From contig JALIGW010000016.1 in assembly GCA_023053685.1 (NCBI GenBank), positions 12,654,280-12,718,279 of the forward strand: DNA of 64,000 nucleotides. The letters are read 5' to 3'. This DNA is from Diadophis punctatus similis (Eukaryota > Chordata > Lepidosauria > Squamata > Dipsadidae). Positions within the stretch are counted from its first letter, which is position 1. Each line of letters starts with the position of its first letter. Under the pieces are notes generated by a model. It did not search any database, was not told the origin of the DNA, and worked only from the letters and a program-made list of their open reading frames with translations. This document shows positions 1 through 9,841 of the stretch, piece by piece. The position numbers and the translations under genes were made by a program.

Positions 1-81
1 GTGCATGCGCGGGGGAGGGGATTGCATTATGGGTGTGGGCACCCTTTTGGCACCCGAGCAAAAAAAGGTTCGCCATCACTG
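1..81. mobile_element. hAT-type MITE, right part only (cut by window edge)
   Basis: The end reads GGTTCGCCATCACTG and the preceding 75 bases closely match the right end of the complete copy at 987-1346. The left end lies outside the window, so no TSD can be checked. Non-autonomous: no transposase reading frame is seen. Confidence 0.75.
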
Positions 82-701
82 TTGTAGGGCAAAGCAAAGG
101 TTCAACAGGGTACCTGGCTTGGACCATGATTTATGCAAAGCCTTTCTTTTCTCAGATTAACTTTTTTATTAGTTTATTGAAGTATAAAATAGGAAGAAAA
201 CAAAACCATGGAAAAGTAAGAAGAGAGGAAGAGAAAAAGTGGGGGTATAGTGTAATGGGAGAAAAAAGAAAGAAAAAGGCACCAACTTCCGACTCTCCTT
301 GGCACACCCGAAGGTAACAACATTACAACGACAACTTTTTGCTGTTACACAACAGCATGTACAAGCCATTTCTATAACAGTAAGTCTGTCTAGTTTACAA
401 AAACAGAATCAAAGTTTCATTTTTTTTTCTCATTGCAAACACAAAATCCGGAAGCAATTTCAAACTAGAGACAAAATTAAATATAATCTCTTATTTGGAT
501 AAAAGAATCATTTTAACCATCTCAGCTTCTCCTTGCTGTGGGGAATGATATATCATTCATTCTCATATTTTCAAATCTAGTCCATAATATTTTTACCAAC
601 TTTAGAATATTGTTCAACATTACTTAAAGAAAGCCTTTCTTCACATTTCATTAGTAAAACAGAATGTGCTCCCCACCCCAGTTTCTAAAAGCACAATTGT
701 T
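82..701. other. No recognised feature
   Basis: AT-rich single-copy-looking sequence. A short frame over 33-317 has no recognisable domain and overlaps the MITE end, so I do not call a gene. Confidence 0.6.
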
Positions 702-1430
702 ACATGGCTTTGAGAAGAACTAGGGGTGACATTATTATAGTCTTCTAATATTTGAGGGACTGTCACAATGAAGAGGGGGTTGACCTATTCTGCAAAGCAC
801 CTGAAGGCAAGAAATAACAAATCGGAAGCTTATCAAGGAGAGATCCCATCTAGAATTAAGGAAAAATTTCCTGATAGTGAGAACAATTAATCAATGGAAT
901 GGCTTGCCTTCAGAAGTTGTGGGTGGTCTATCACTAGAGGTTTTTAAGAAGAGATTGGACAGCCATATGTCTGGAATGGTATAGGACCGTGATGGCGAAC
1001 CTATGGCACACGTGCCACAGGTGGCACGTGGAGCCATATATGAGGGCATGCGAGGCTTTGCCCTATGTCAGCTCCAGCGCTGGCCAGCTGATTTTCAGCC
1101 TTCCGGAGGGTGGGGGGAGGCCGTTTTCACCCTCCCCAAGCTTTAGGAAAGCCTCCGGAGCCTGTGGATGGCGAAAAACAGACCCAACTGGCCTACAGGA
1201 AGTTCGGAGGCTTCAGTGAGGTCTGTGCGCATGTGCGGGGGGGGGCAGCGCAGGAGGGTTGTGTGTGCATGCACAGGGGGAGGGGATTGCATTATGGGTA
1301 TGGGCAGCCTTTTGGCACCCAAGCAAAAAAAGGTTTGCCATCACTGGTATAGGATCTCCTGCTTGAAGAGGGGGTTGGTCTAGAAGAGCTCCAAAGCCTC
1401 TTACAACTCTGTTATTCCATTATTCTGCTT
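702..1430 (+). mobile_element. CR1-type LINE 3' fragment, split by a hAT MITE
   Basis: The sequence matches the last part of the reverse-transcriptase ORF and short 3' end seen in the other CR1 copies here (26226, 41770, 53392), including GACTAGGGGTGACAT-like and CTTCCAACTCTGTTATTC-like stretches. Reading frame is broken. The element is interrupted at 987-1346. The tail ends in a short degenerate ATTCC/ATTCTG run. Truncated at the 5' end, as most CR1 copies are. Confidence 0.85.
987..1346. mobile_element. hAT-type MITE nested in CR1
   Basis: Flanked by a perfect 8-bp TSD, GTATAGGA, at 979-986 and 1347-1354. The terminal repeats are of the CAGTGATGGCGAACC type (left end mutated to CCGTGATGGCGAACC, right end GGTTTGCCATCACTG). 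The interior has a GC-rich stretch and no transposase. The 8-bp TSD supports the hAT superfamily. Confidence 0.9.
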
Positions 1431-1731
1431 TGCTAGGTGCTATTCTTAGGGCTTGCCAGGTGTTCCTGTAGCAATGAGCAGTTTCTGCACATGGCTTCTC
1501 CATTCCCCTAGTGGAAATGGAAGATGACTCTGTGGAGTGGTGCAAAATACCTCACTGTGGGGGAAATGTGTGGCCTCTGTGATGTAAAACACCTCCTTAA
1601 AGATTAAGGGGAAAATAACACTTCATCATCTGAGCCCTTTTAAAAAAAACAATTAAAAGATTTGTACTTAATTCTTATCTATTAATAATTTTTGTTACAT
1701 AGAAATAAAAACTAGCATAAACTAACAATCA
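1431..1731. other. No recognised feature
   Basis: About 300 bases of AT-rich sequence with no motif, repeat or coding signal I can support. Confidence 0.6.
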
Positions 1732-1757
1732 AAAAGAAAGAGAAAGAAGAGAAAAAT

Positions 1758-1824
<67 letters not shown>

Positions 1825-1882
1825 AGGGAGAGAGAAAGAGAGAGAGACAGAGAGAGAGACAGAGAGAGAGACAGAGAGAGAT
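1732..1882. repeat. (GA)n-rich microsatellite
   Basis: A purine-only tract dominated by AG dinucleotides, with (AGGG) interruptions near 1817 and a 10-bp AGAGAGAGAC period at the right end. The opposite strand gives an artefactual Ser-Leu repeat frame. Confidence 0.95.
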
Positions 1883-2479
1883 ATGCAGAAAGGCAAAAAT
1901 TATACCTAAGTCTTAAATAAGAAATGAGCCTGACAGATGACCAAGACAGTGTCTGTGAGTGAGCTAGTGGCATGATCTAATGTACTACCTGGCTTAGCAA
2001 ATTTTGAAGACAATGTCTATACAGGTACCGTAGTCCTCGAATTACAGTTCCTTTAGTGACCATTCGAAGTTACAATGGCATTGAAAAAAATGACTTAGGA
2101 CCATTTTTCACACTTATGACCATCGCAGCATGCCCATGGTCATGTGATTAAAATTTGGATGCTTGGTAACTGATTCATATTTATGATGGTTGCAGGGTCC
2201 TAGGGTCACATGATTCACCTTTTGTGACATTCTGACAAGCAAAATCAATGGGGAAGCCAGATTTTTAACAGATTTAAGCATTGGAAGGGACCTTGAAGGT
2301 CATCTAGTCCAAGCCCTCACCCAAGCAGGAGACCCTACACCAGCGGTTCTCAACCTGTGGGTCGCGACCCCTTTGGGGTTGCCTAAGACCATAAGAAAAC
2401 ACATATTTCCGATGGTCTTAAAAACCCAGACACCGCTCCTCTATCCGTCTCCAGGTGGGTCCACCCACATGCAAATAGA

Positions 2480-2710
2480 CTACTGCAAAAAAAAATTGTA
2501 CCTTGGGAACTTCTGAGCATGCGCAGAAGCCGAATTTCCGGCACTGTGCATGGGTCGCCATCTTGTTTTCAGCTTTTTTTTTGCAGTTTTTTTTTAAAAA
2601 TCGGCACTGCGCATGAGTGCGTGCACAAAGCACGCACGCACCCATGAGGCATGGCCACGCAGCGCAGGAGGAACCGAACCGGCAGTGAAGTAAGTTAGAA
2701 CCCACCCCTG
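2480..2710. mobile_element. hAT-type MITE (GGGTGGGTTC family), left end uncertain, inside SPIN
   Basis: The right end TAAGTTAGAACCCACCCCTG matches the complete copies at 25469-25743 and 28242-28607, as do the ATGCGCAGAAG and CGCCATCTTG motifs. The left boundary is a guess: I cannot see the left terminal repeat. SPIN sequence resumes directly with AGTTTCCTAATAATTTTATT. Confidence 0.6.
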
Positions 2711-2766
2711 AGTTTCCTAATAATTTTATTATTTTATGGTTGGAAGTCACCACAACATGAGGAACT

Positions 2767-3001
2767 GAGATAGCGCAGTGGTTAAAAGCAGCATTGCGAC
2801 CTTCAGCTGATTGCTAGTTCAGCAGTCCAGCTGTTCGAATCTCACTAGGCTCAAGGTTGACTCAGCCTTCCATCCTTCCGAGGTGGGTAAAATGAGGACC
2901 CAGATTGTTGGGGGCAATATGCTGAACTCTGTAAAACCGCTTAGAGAGGGCTGGAAAGCACTATGAAGCGGTATATAAGTCTAAGTGCTATTGCTATTGC
3001 T
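2767..3001 (+). mobile_element. tRNA-headed SINE with MIR/L2-like tail
   Basis: The head carries pol III promoter boxes: an A box around TAGCGCAGTGG and a B box GTTCGAATCTC. The body (CTCAAGGTTGACTCAGCC, then GAGGTGGGTAAAATGAGGAC) resembles a MIR/CORE-SINE, and it ends in CTATTG repeats. It is about 235 bp and near full length, and sits within the SPIN-like element. No clear TSD is seen. Confidence 0.9.
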
Positions 3002-3262
3002 AAAGGGTCGCGGCATTAGGAAGGTTGAGAACCACTGCCCTAGACCATTTCTGACAGATGGCAGTCCACTCTCTTCTTGAAAGCTTCCAGTGATGAAGCT
3101 CCCATGTGTTTCACTCAAGATTCACTCAACCATCATGTTACTAACTTAACAACTGTGGCAAGAAAGATTGTAAAATGGGGCAGAACTCACTTCACAAATG
3201 TCTCACTTAGCAACAGAAATGTTGGGGTCAATTATGGTCATAAGTCAAGGACTACCTGTATT

Positions 3263-4828
3263 TAGAAAATAAGTCGGTCTTACTGGATATATCATTCTCA
3301 CCCTTCATAGTGGAGAATAAAGAAGGAATTCACTATTGTCTTAGTTCACATTGCTACTCTGCTCAATTATGAATTTATGAACAACCAAAGACCACTCCTT
3401 TAGGATCATATTTTTACAATATTCTTTCCATTGAACCTGGAGACAAATTCTTGCCTCTTGTTCATGTCTCTCTCTCTTCCTGTTTTTTGCCTGCTCTTTC
3501 CCCCACCTGGGTAGTTACCTCTGATATTTATTGCAAGCTGAACAGAGTGGCGTGGATTTTGTCCAGATCTGGATAGTGTCTTGATTATGAACATCCTGGA
3601 TGCAAACTTAACTGGATATCCCTCACCACAATTTTCCAATATTTCTAGCCTCCAATACTGAACTATAAGAAATATTTTAGATTACTCAAATAATATTGTG
3701 CCATTGTATTTTTGCTCCTAGGCAGATGTCTTTGGGCACTCTTTTCCTCTCAGTTTTAAAAGGGTTTTGAATAGCTTGGATTCTTTTGGCAACTTGCACA
3801 GAGAGTATGGATACAACCACAGTATATTATATAAATAAGCAACAACTATTACCACATTATGCAAAATCATCTCATTTAGTTTTAAAAATGAAAAAGCAAT
3901 AAATGCACTTTATGAACCAGTTAGGTAATTGGCTAGTGATACAGCAAAAATTAAAATGGAAGAGATGATTTCATCTAAATTTAGCTACATATTTATGTAT
4001 GCCTTTTTCAGGTATGTATCTTCTTTTATTGTTACCAGGAGATTTGCATGATAAAAATGAAATAAAAGTCCTCCTTTTTGTACATATGATGAAGCTATAA
4101 TTTTGTCCTGGTATTTTAATGGCAAAGAAAATTACCCAAATGCATTTCTTAAGGATTATATTGAAGCTTTTAAATGTGTTGTTGATTTTAAAAAAATGTT
4201 TGAGCGGACATAAAAATCGCTGGAAGTTTTTTAGATTCAATTTTTTTTAAAAAAATAATACTTTAAAAGGCTTAAGTTTGGAGCATTTGAGGCTCATATG
4301 TGATAAGGAATGAGAGACCCAAAACAATTTGACAGCCATTGGACATAGAAGAGGCAACACCAGAGATGTTAAATTGGTTGTTGGAATTAATTATGAAAGT
4401 AATAACTCCAGTTCACAAGGAATTAATCACTGGGCATGTCTTGAGTTAATGAATGAGAAAAGAATGGTTAGACTACCATGCTATGACTGAGGAAATTGAG
4501 GTTTAAATCTTTCCCCAACTATGAAGCTTCAATGACCTTGGACCTATGGGAAGGCTATTTATCCACTAATGACTTATAGCATCTTTTAATATCACTAGAC
4601 CATCCTTGAAGTGATATAACGCTTATTGTTATTTTGGCAAAGCAATAGCTGGATGACTGCAGCAGACACCATAAGTCACAGGTGGGAATACTGCCTTAGT
4701 GGACTGTACCTTATAGGTTGATGAAAAAGTAAATTGTGGATTGTTCTGGTTTAATGGCCCACATCAGAAGCTGCTTCTCTTGAAGAAACTCCTGGATACA
4801 AATTGCCTAGTCACTGACTCGACAAGAA
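3263..4828. other. No recognised feature (AT-rich)
   Basis: About 1.6 kb of AT-rich sequence. Short frames at 3406-3639 and 3971-4240 (minus) show no domain, codon bias or splice context that I can support. It may be single-copy DNA or ancient repeat. Confidence 0.6.
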
Positions 4829-5398
4829 CATAGAATAATAGTGATGGAAGGGACCTCAGAGATCTTCTAGTCCAGGGGTAGGCAAAGTTGGCTCTTCTAT
4901 GACTCGTGGACTTCAACTCCCAGAATTCCTGAGCTAGCATGATTGGCTGAGAAAGTCTGGGAGTTGAAGTCCATGAGTCATAGAAGAGCCAACTTTGCCT
5001 ACCCCTGTTCTAGTCCAACCCTCTGCTCAAGGCAGGAGAACTTATACCATCCCAGTCAAATGGTTGACCAGTCTTTTCTTGAGAACCTCCAGACATGGAG
5101 AGTCCACAACTCTGGGAGGCAAGATGTTCCACTTCCATTAAACGTTCTCATTGTTAGAATATTTCTGCTTACTTCTAGGCTGATCTCTCCTTTACAAGCT
5201 ACCACCCATTACTTCTTATCCCGCACTCTAGTGCTTTGCAGAATAAATCAATCCTCTCTTCACTGTGAGTGCTCCTCAAATATTGGAAGACATGTTCCTT
5301 ATCATGTTCCTCCTGATCCTTCTCTTCCGTAGGCTAGACGTGGCTAGTTCCTTCAACCATTCATCACACGATTTAGTCTCCAGATCCCTTCCTTATTT
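4829..5398 (-). mobile_element. CR1-type LINE 3' fragment, minus strand, split by a MITE
   Basis: It opens with the CR1 3' end (GATGGAAGGGACCTCAGAGA), is interrupted at 4873-5007, and then continues through the C-terminal reverse-transcriptase region to ATTTAGTCTCCAGATCC. The frame is broken by several stops. The tail side has only a short TAGAATAATAG remnant of the microsatellite. Confidence 0.85.
4873..5007. mobile_element. Palindromic hAT-type MITE nested in CR1
   Basis: A 135-bp near-palindrome starting CAGGGGTAGGCAAAGTTGG and ending in its inverse. The TSD TTCTAGTC is perfect (4865-4872 and 5008-5015). The arm core ACTTCAACTCCCAGAATTC is shared with the MITEs at 6355, 10617, 36042, 46131 and 54973, although their ends differ. 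Confidence 0.92.
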
Positions 5399-5655
5399 AT
5401 TTTTTACCCTTTTTAGGCCCAGATAACTCTGCAGTTTTATAAAATACATTGTAAATATTAGAAAATACCATTTCCCCCCTAAATTAGTTTCCATTCTGTT
5501 CTAATATCAACTGCATGTGATTTCAACTGCACACATGGAATTTTTGGAGGCATCTTAAAACAGGTTTCTTTTCCTGGGTTTCCACAATTGCCCTCCATAT
5601 AATACTAAAGAAAATATGTAATCTCTATAATGTGTTCCTGACTGGGGCTATAAGC
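5399..5655. other. No recognised feature
   Basis: AT-rich spacer between a CR1 remnant and the next MITE, with no supported feature. Confidence 0.6.
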
Positions 5656-6289
5656 TAAGGTGACCAACTTTTTTACAATGAAAAGGAGGACAAATAAATT
5701 GGAAAAAAATATCGTAAATAAAAGAAACATTTTATTCATTGCAACAATAATACACTATAATATGATATATGCATAATAAAAACATTTGTAACATTTTATA
5801 TTGTAATTATGCTTACATGCCTGTTAATTATTATTTAAATGAGTACTTTTCCATTGAATTAATATTTTTTGTCAATGTATCATCTTCTAACAATATATTG
5901 GAAATATCTGAACAAGAAATATCCTTCATATTGAATTTTACAGCAAGTGCTGCAGCTAGAGTATCAACATAACATAAGAAGTAAACATAGCACATAACAT
6001 AAGAAGTAAACATAGCACATAACATAAGAAGTAAACAAAGCCACTTGCACGCGGCACTCTCTCTCAAGGTCTCTCGTTCGGAGCGCATGCGTCTCATAAT
6101 CGTGTCTTATACCGCACTGTACCGAGCCTTGATGAATCATCATGTCAAATACAAATATGTCACATAACGCGCAACAGATTAGTCTTCAAATATCGAAAAG
6201 GAGGACATGTAGGAGGACACTTTTCGGGGGAGGACAGAACTTACAAAAGAAGGACTGTCCTCCCTAAAGGAGGACGATTGGTCACCTTA
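5656..6289. mobile_element. MITE with TAAGGTGACC terminal repeats
   Basis: The ends TAAGGTGACC and GGTCACCTTA are perfect inverses and are flanked by TATAAGC on both sides (7 bp, 5649-5655 and 6290-6296; possibly a decayed 8-bp hAT TSD). Subterminal GGAGGACA/TGTCCTCC motifs recur. The interior is AT-rich and contains three 25-bp tandem repeats. A second element with the same ends lies at 63101-63705. No transposase. Confidence 0.85.
5969..6040. repeat. 25-bp tandem repeat, about 2.9 copies
   Basis: The unit begins ATAACATAAGAAGTAAAC and ends ATAGCAC. Two perfect copies (5969-5993, 5994-6018) are followed by a partial third with one change. It lies inside the TAAGGTGACC MITE. Confidence 0.95.
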
Positions 6290-6324
6290 TATAAGCACAC
6301 CCATGGAAGGTTGTTTTCATATTC

Positions 6325-6754
6325 CCCCTACTCCTTCTGTTCGATAGGCTAGACCAGGGGTCTCCAACCTTGGCAACTTTAAGACTTGTGGACTTAAACT
6401 CCCAGAATTTCTCAGCTGGCTGAGGAATTCTGGGAGTTGAAGTCCACAAGTCTTAAAGTTGCCCAAGGTTGGAGACCCCTGGGCTAGACATACCTAACTC
6501 CCTCAACCATTCATCATACGATTTAGCCTCCAAACTCTTTATCATCTTTGTTGCTCTTCTCTGCAACATTTTCTAGGGTCTCCACATTTTGGGGGGGGGG
6601 GTGTAACGTGGTGACCATAACTGCATGCAGTATTCCAAGTGTGGCCTCACTGGTGCAGTATAAAGTGGCATGATCACATCCTGTGATCTTGATGTTATCC
6701 CTCTGTTGATGCAGTCCAGGACTGCATTGGCTTTTTTGGCAGCTGCAGCACATG
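6325..6754 (-). mobile_element. CR1-type LINE fragment, minus strand, split by a MITE
   Basis: The sequence on both sides of the MITE continues the CR1 C-terminal region (CTTTATCATCTTTGTTGCTC, then GTGGCCTCACTGGTGCAGTA). It is joined at its left end to the 6355-6481 MITE, whose TSD is CR1 sequence. A poly-G run at 6590-6601 interrupts the frame. Confidence 0.85.
6355..6481. mobile_element. Palindromic hAT-type MITE nested in CR1
   Basis: A 127-bp near-palindrome that starts CAGGGGTCTCCAACCTTGG. The TSD GGCTAGAC is perfect (6347-6354, 6482-6489). The right arm has a one-base insertion. Same subfamily as 36042-36219. Confidence 0.93.
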
Positions 6755-6910
6755 GGCACAAGTGACCTTGGGCTAGTCACTTTCTCTCCCTGCCTAAGAA
6801 AGAGGTGATAGCAAACCACTTTTGAAAACTATTGTCAAGAGAAGTGCACAGACTAATCCAGGCAATTGCCAGAAGTCAAAACTGACTTGAAGACACAAAC
6901 ACACAAAGTG
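6755..6910 (+). mobile_element. SINE with Bov-B-like 3' end, 5'-truncated (Sauria type)
   Basis: GTGACCTTGGGCTAGTCAC, GCAAACCACTT and the closing AAAACTGACTTGAAGACAC resemble the body and Bov-B LINE-derived 3' end of Sauria-type SINEs. The tRNA head is missing. The fuller copy is at 11888-12095. Confidence 0.7.
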
Positions 6911-7004
6911 TGTAATATCAAAGGCAATAAATTAAGCAGGTGTAAATTATTGGCGAGTGAGATAATGCAAGCATTATGCACGAAATGAAATATCCAGAGG
7001 TGAT

Positions 7005-7540
7005 TGTTAGAACCCTGTTCAAACGATTGGGTGTGTTAATATATGATTAAGCCACAAATCATTGTTATGTGTATATTGCTTTAAATGCATTGTGGATGAT
7101 TACTATATAAGCAAGCAAGAGAGCATGCTCAATGTGGTTGGTGGTTTAGTGTGGTTTAGTGTGGTGAGTGGTGTTTGATGGTGTGTTCCGGATTGAAGAC
7201 TCTGTGCTGCTTTACTGATGAGTAGATTACTTTATGGCTGTGTGAAATTGCTGTGAAAAGAAGAGTAACTATCTGTGATAGTATAGAATTAAGTGATAGC
7301 TGTAATCTTTGTTTGTGAGTTAAAACAAAGATAGGCAAGAAGAAGAAACTTCGCATTGACTGAATAACTGTGTATGACTTGGACTTCCTATTTAACTTTG
7401 CTACTATTCAAGTAAAATTATTTTGTACATACTAAAGATATTCTGTTTATTGACTGAATAGCATTCATATCAAACTGCAACACCATTACTACAACACATT
7501 TCGCTGTGTATGTGCTTAACGGCACAATAACTCCTTAACA
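7005..7540 (+). mobile_element. Solo LTR, family 1
   Basis: It starts TGTTAGAACCC and ends CTCCTTAACA, so the TGTTA/TAACA ends are inverse. A near-identical sequence lies inverted at 58172-58697, where a 5-bp TSD proves the boundaries. Here the flanks (GTGAT / AGGAG) do not match, so this copy may be rearranged or old. No internal retroviral region follows. Orientation is arbitrary. Confidence 0.8.
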
Positions 7541-8533
7541 AGGAGTTAAGACAATTCACTTTTTCTGATTTAGCCTCTTTCTCGCCCTTTAAGACTGTGT
7601 TCTTTTATTCTAAACAAATTCCCTTGTACAGCCTGGACTTTAAGTAACTTTCCATGCTGTGGTTTGGTGTGTGCTAAATATTTCACCATCTTCCATTCAC
7701 CTTGGTGTGTATTGTTAAGACTTTTCTGTGGCTTAGTCTTTTCCCCAGGAATCCTATAAATTAATCATTGGATGTGTTGTCAGCACAGTGGGAGATGCTT
7801 GTAAACAGCTTTTGCTAACACTTAATTAAACTAACCTTTTACTTGTGAAGGTTGAAATCCATTCCAGTCCATGGGACCGACATATCAACCTAGTCTGTTC
7901 ATTTCAGGTATTTATATAGATCTTATTTCTTCAGGGCCTGGACAACCTCCAAATCATGCAGCTTTGTGGCTTTAAGAACATTGTCTGAGTGCTCTACTAA
8001 AATTATAGCAAAGGTGATATGATTGTTTTTTTTTTCTGGTAGGGCTGCATGAGGAATTCAATATATAAGAATCAAAGGGACACACCAAAGAGACAGAAGA
8101 CTCTTTGGTTTTGATTGATACAGGCACAAGAGCCAGGAAGCTGATATCAGTTGAAGCCAGACAAGGCCAAATGACAGTTGATAAGGAATTAAAGAATGAT
8201 CATGCCACAAGTTTTACTTAACTCAGTCATGGCAACAGCCAGTGAACATATAGGACATGATAACTGAAGTGTTGGATGATAGAGGACTTCTGGCACAAGT
8301 CAAATGAAGGTCTGTAGAAGAACCTGTCAGAAGATATCATCTATGCACACAACCATTTTAACAAATGTTCTGTCTTCTCCAACATTCCTTATATTACATG
8401 GTCAGCAGCGTAGCGGCACTTGGTGACTAAGAATACATGAGTATATTTAGTAATTGCTAACAATAAAGATAAGTAGTTAACAAATACTCTCTTCTGTACT
8501 TTGTTTTTGAGTTTTTCCTTATTGAATAAGATA
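7541..8533. other. No recognised feature
   Basis: About 1 kb with no recognisable repeat, coding region or RNA gene. I looked for pol or gag-like frames downstream of the LTR and saw none. Confidence 0.6.
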
Positions 8534-8669
8534 CCAAAGCTCAAATCTGCTACAACGTCCTTCCTGTCAACGACTACTTCAGCTTCAACCACAACAATAC
8601 ACGAGCACACAACAGATGCAAACTCAAAGTGAACAGCTCCAAACTTGACTGTAGAAAATACGACTTTAG

Positions 8670-8864
8670 ATAGAGAGAGGGGAGTGTAATGGAATAAAGT
8701 AGAACAGACTGATGATTTGATGAGGCAAGTGTTGCATAAGATATTGACCTTTGAATGATTGATTATATTAAACAACTATGTATTTTTTATTGTAATATTT
8801 TAAGGTACATGTGTATTGAATTGTATATGAAGTGCAGAAAATAAAAAAAATTGTACAAAAAAAA
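8670..8864 (+). mobile_element. A-tailed retroposed insertion with 17-bp TSD
   Basis: A 195-bp insert flanked by AGAAAATACGACTTTAG at 8653-8669 and 8865-8881, both perfect. It ends in an A-rich stretch (TTGTACAAAAAAAA) after a GAAAATAAAAAAAATT polyadenylation-like region. A long TSD plus an A tail indicates L1-type target-primed insertion. The source (5'-truncated L1 or a transcript) is not identified. Confidence 0.85.
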
Positions 8865-8914
8865 AGAAAATACGACTTTAGCAACTGAGTGGTAAATGCC
8901 TGGAACTCACTACC

Positions 8915-9595
8915 TGTTGTGACCCAGCACCGCAACCCACAGAAACACACACACACAACCGTTTGTTATTCAAACAAAAAGGGTCCTTTTACTAATGAGG
9001 TTTCTTAGTAAAAGTGCAGGGGTTTTAAAAAGTTCATAAACAGGAATAAAGTTCCTTTGGTTCTTTAGGGGTTAATAACCAAACGTTCAAATGTTCAAAA
9101 CAAATACTCATTAAGTTTCTTCTTATCTCACAAGTTGGCTGGCTTCCCGGAATAAGCCTTTCAGAAGCTGCTATCTCCAAATACAAGATTTCCAAGCCGG
9201 ACTCTGATGCAAACAAAACTCTGAATGTGCTTGCAGATCACTGACACGTTGTTCTCAGCACTGAACGCTGACTGCGCCGGACTAATATAGGCACTGAAGA
9301 GTGTGGCCCAATTAGCCCTCAGTGCTACCTCTGAGGAGACCTATGCTTGCTAAGCCAGTCCTGTCTTCTGGCTGCTCTACGAGCCCTAGCATCCAGCAGA
9401 GGCTCTTCATCCCCAGATGATTCACTCTGCTGCGCAGGTGCAGAAGGTCCTGGCTGATCATCCTGCTCTGGCACCGAGTCTTCATCACTAGCCGTCTCCG
9501 GTGCCAGGCACATGGGCTGGTACTGCTGCACCATGAGTGGCTCCACGTCCTCCGGGTCCTCCATCATCTGTGCTGTATGCGGGCAAGGCACAACA
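8915..9595 (-). mobile_element. Solo LTR, family 2
   Basis: Ends TGTTGTG and CACAACA are inverse; a perfect 5-bp TSD CTACC lies at 8910-8914 and 9596-9600, and the LINE target reads through when the LTR is excised. On the minus strand an open frame near the LTR start encodes an acidic peptide (MMEDPEDVEPL, later SSGDEEPLLDARARRAAR) ending near 9325. A similar acidic start occurs in the LTR at 47181. Gypsy or ERV origin is not resolved. Confidence 0.9.
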
Positions 9596-9756
9596 CTACC
9601 TGACTTTGTGATTTGGTCACCAAACCCCCAAAACTTTACCCTTAGACTGCCTACTGTTGACCTCACCCAATTCCTAAGAGGTCAATAAGGGGCGTGCATA
9701 AGTGCACCAACGTGGCTACCGTCCCTGTCCTAATGTTCCCTCTTATCAGTACCCAT

Positions 9757-9758
<2 letters not shown>

Positions 9759-9838
<80 letters not shown>
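9759..9838. repeat. (TA)40 microsatellite
   Basis: Uninterrupted TA dinucleotides over 80 bases inside the 3' end of the family C LINE. Probably length-polymorphic. Confidence 0.98.

Positions 9839-9841
<3 letters not shown>

Larger units (their letters stand above)
2341..3037 (+). mobile_element. SPIN-like hAT element carrying a nested MITE and SINE
   Basis: Begins CAGCGGTTCTCAACC and ends GGTTGAGAACCACTG, with CCTAAGACCAT and TTCCGATGGTCTTA inside, which I recognise as the non-autonomous SPACE INVADERS (SPIN) family. The TSD is CCCTACAC/CCCTAGAC (7 of 8 bases), in a CR1 target. No transposase. The 3' part holds a MITE end and a complete SINE. Identification is from memory of the consensus ends and needs a database check. 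Confidence 0.8.
2262..3106 (-). mobile_element. CR1-type LINE 3' fragment, minus strand, split by a SPIN-like element
   Basis: GGAAGGGACCTTGAAGGTCA and following bases are the reverse complement of the CR1 3' end. The match resumes after the SPIN-like element with GCAGTCCACTCTCTTCTTGA and stops near 3106, where the older DNA transposon continues. About 145 bases of CR1 remain. Confidence 0.8.
2024..3262. mobile_element. TIR DNA transposon, GTCCTCGA family, split by nested insertions
   Basis: Left part (2024-2261) and right part (about 3107-3262) belong to one element with ends near GTAGTCCTCGA and AAGGACTACCTGTA. The same family recurs at 25414-26048, 36269-37196 and 41291-41674. The ends abut TA, which suggests Tc1/mariner-like target choice, but I cannot prove the superfamily. 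No transposase is visible. The interior holds CR1, SPIN, a MITE and a SINE. Confidence 0.75.

Noticed and set aside
1722..1973. 83-codon minus-strand frame rich in Ser-Leu
   Set aside because: Translation of the (GA)n microsatellite.
2767..3001. tRNA gene
   Set aside because: The pol III boxes belong to a SINE head; the cloverleaf is not intact and the body and tail continue beyond. The same holds for the other SINE copies.
7005..8533. Full-length endogenous retrovirus starting at the 7005 LTR
   Set aside because: No primer-binding site, gag or pol-like frame and no second LTR in the same orientation follow.
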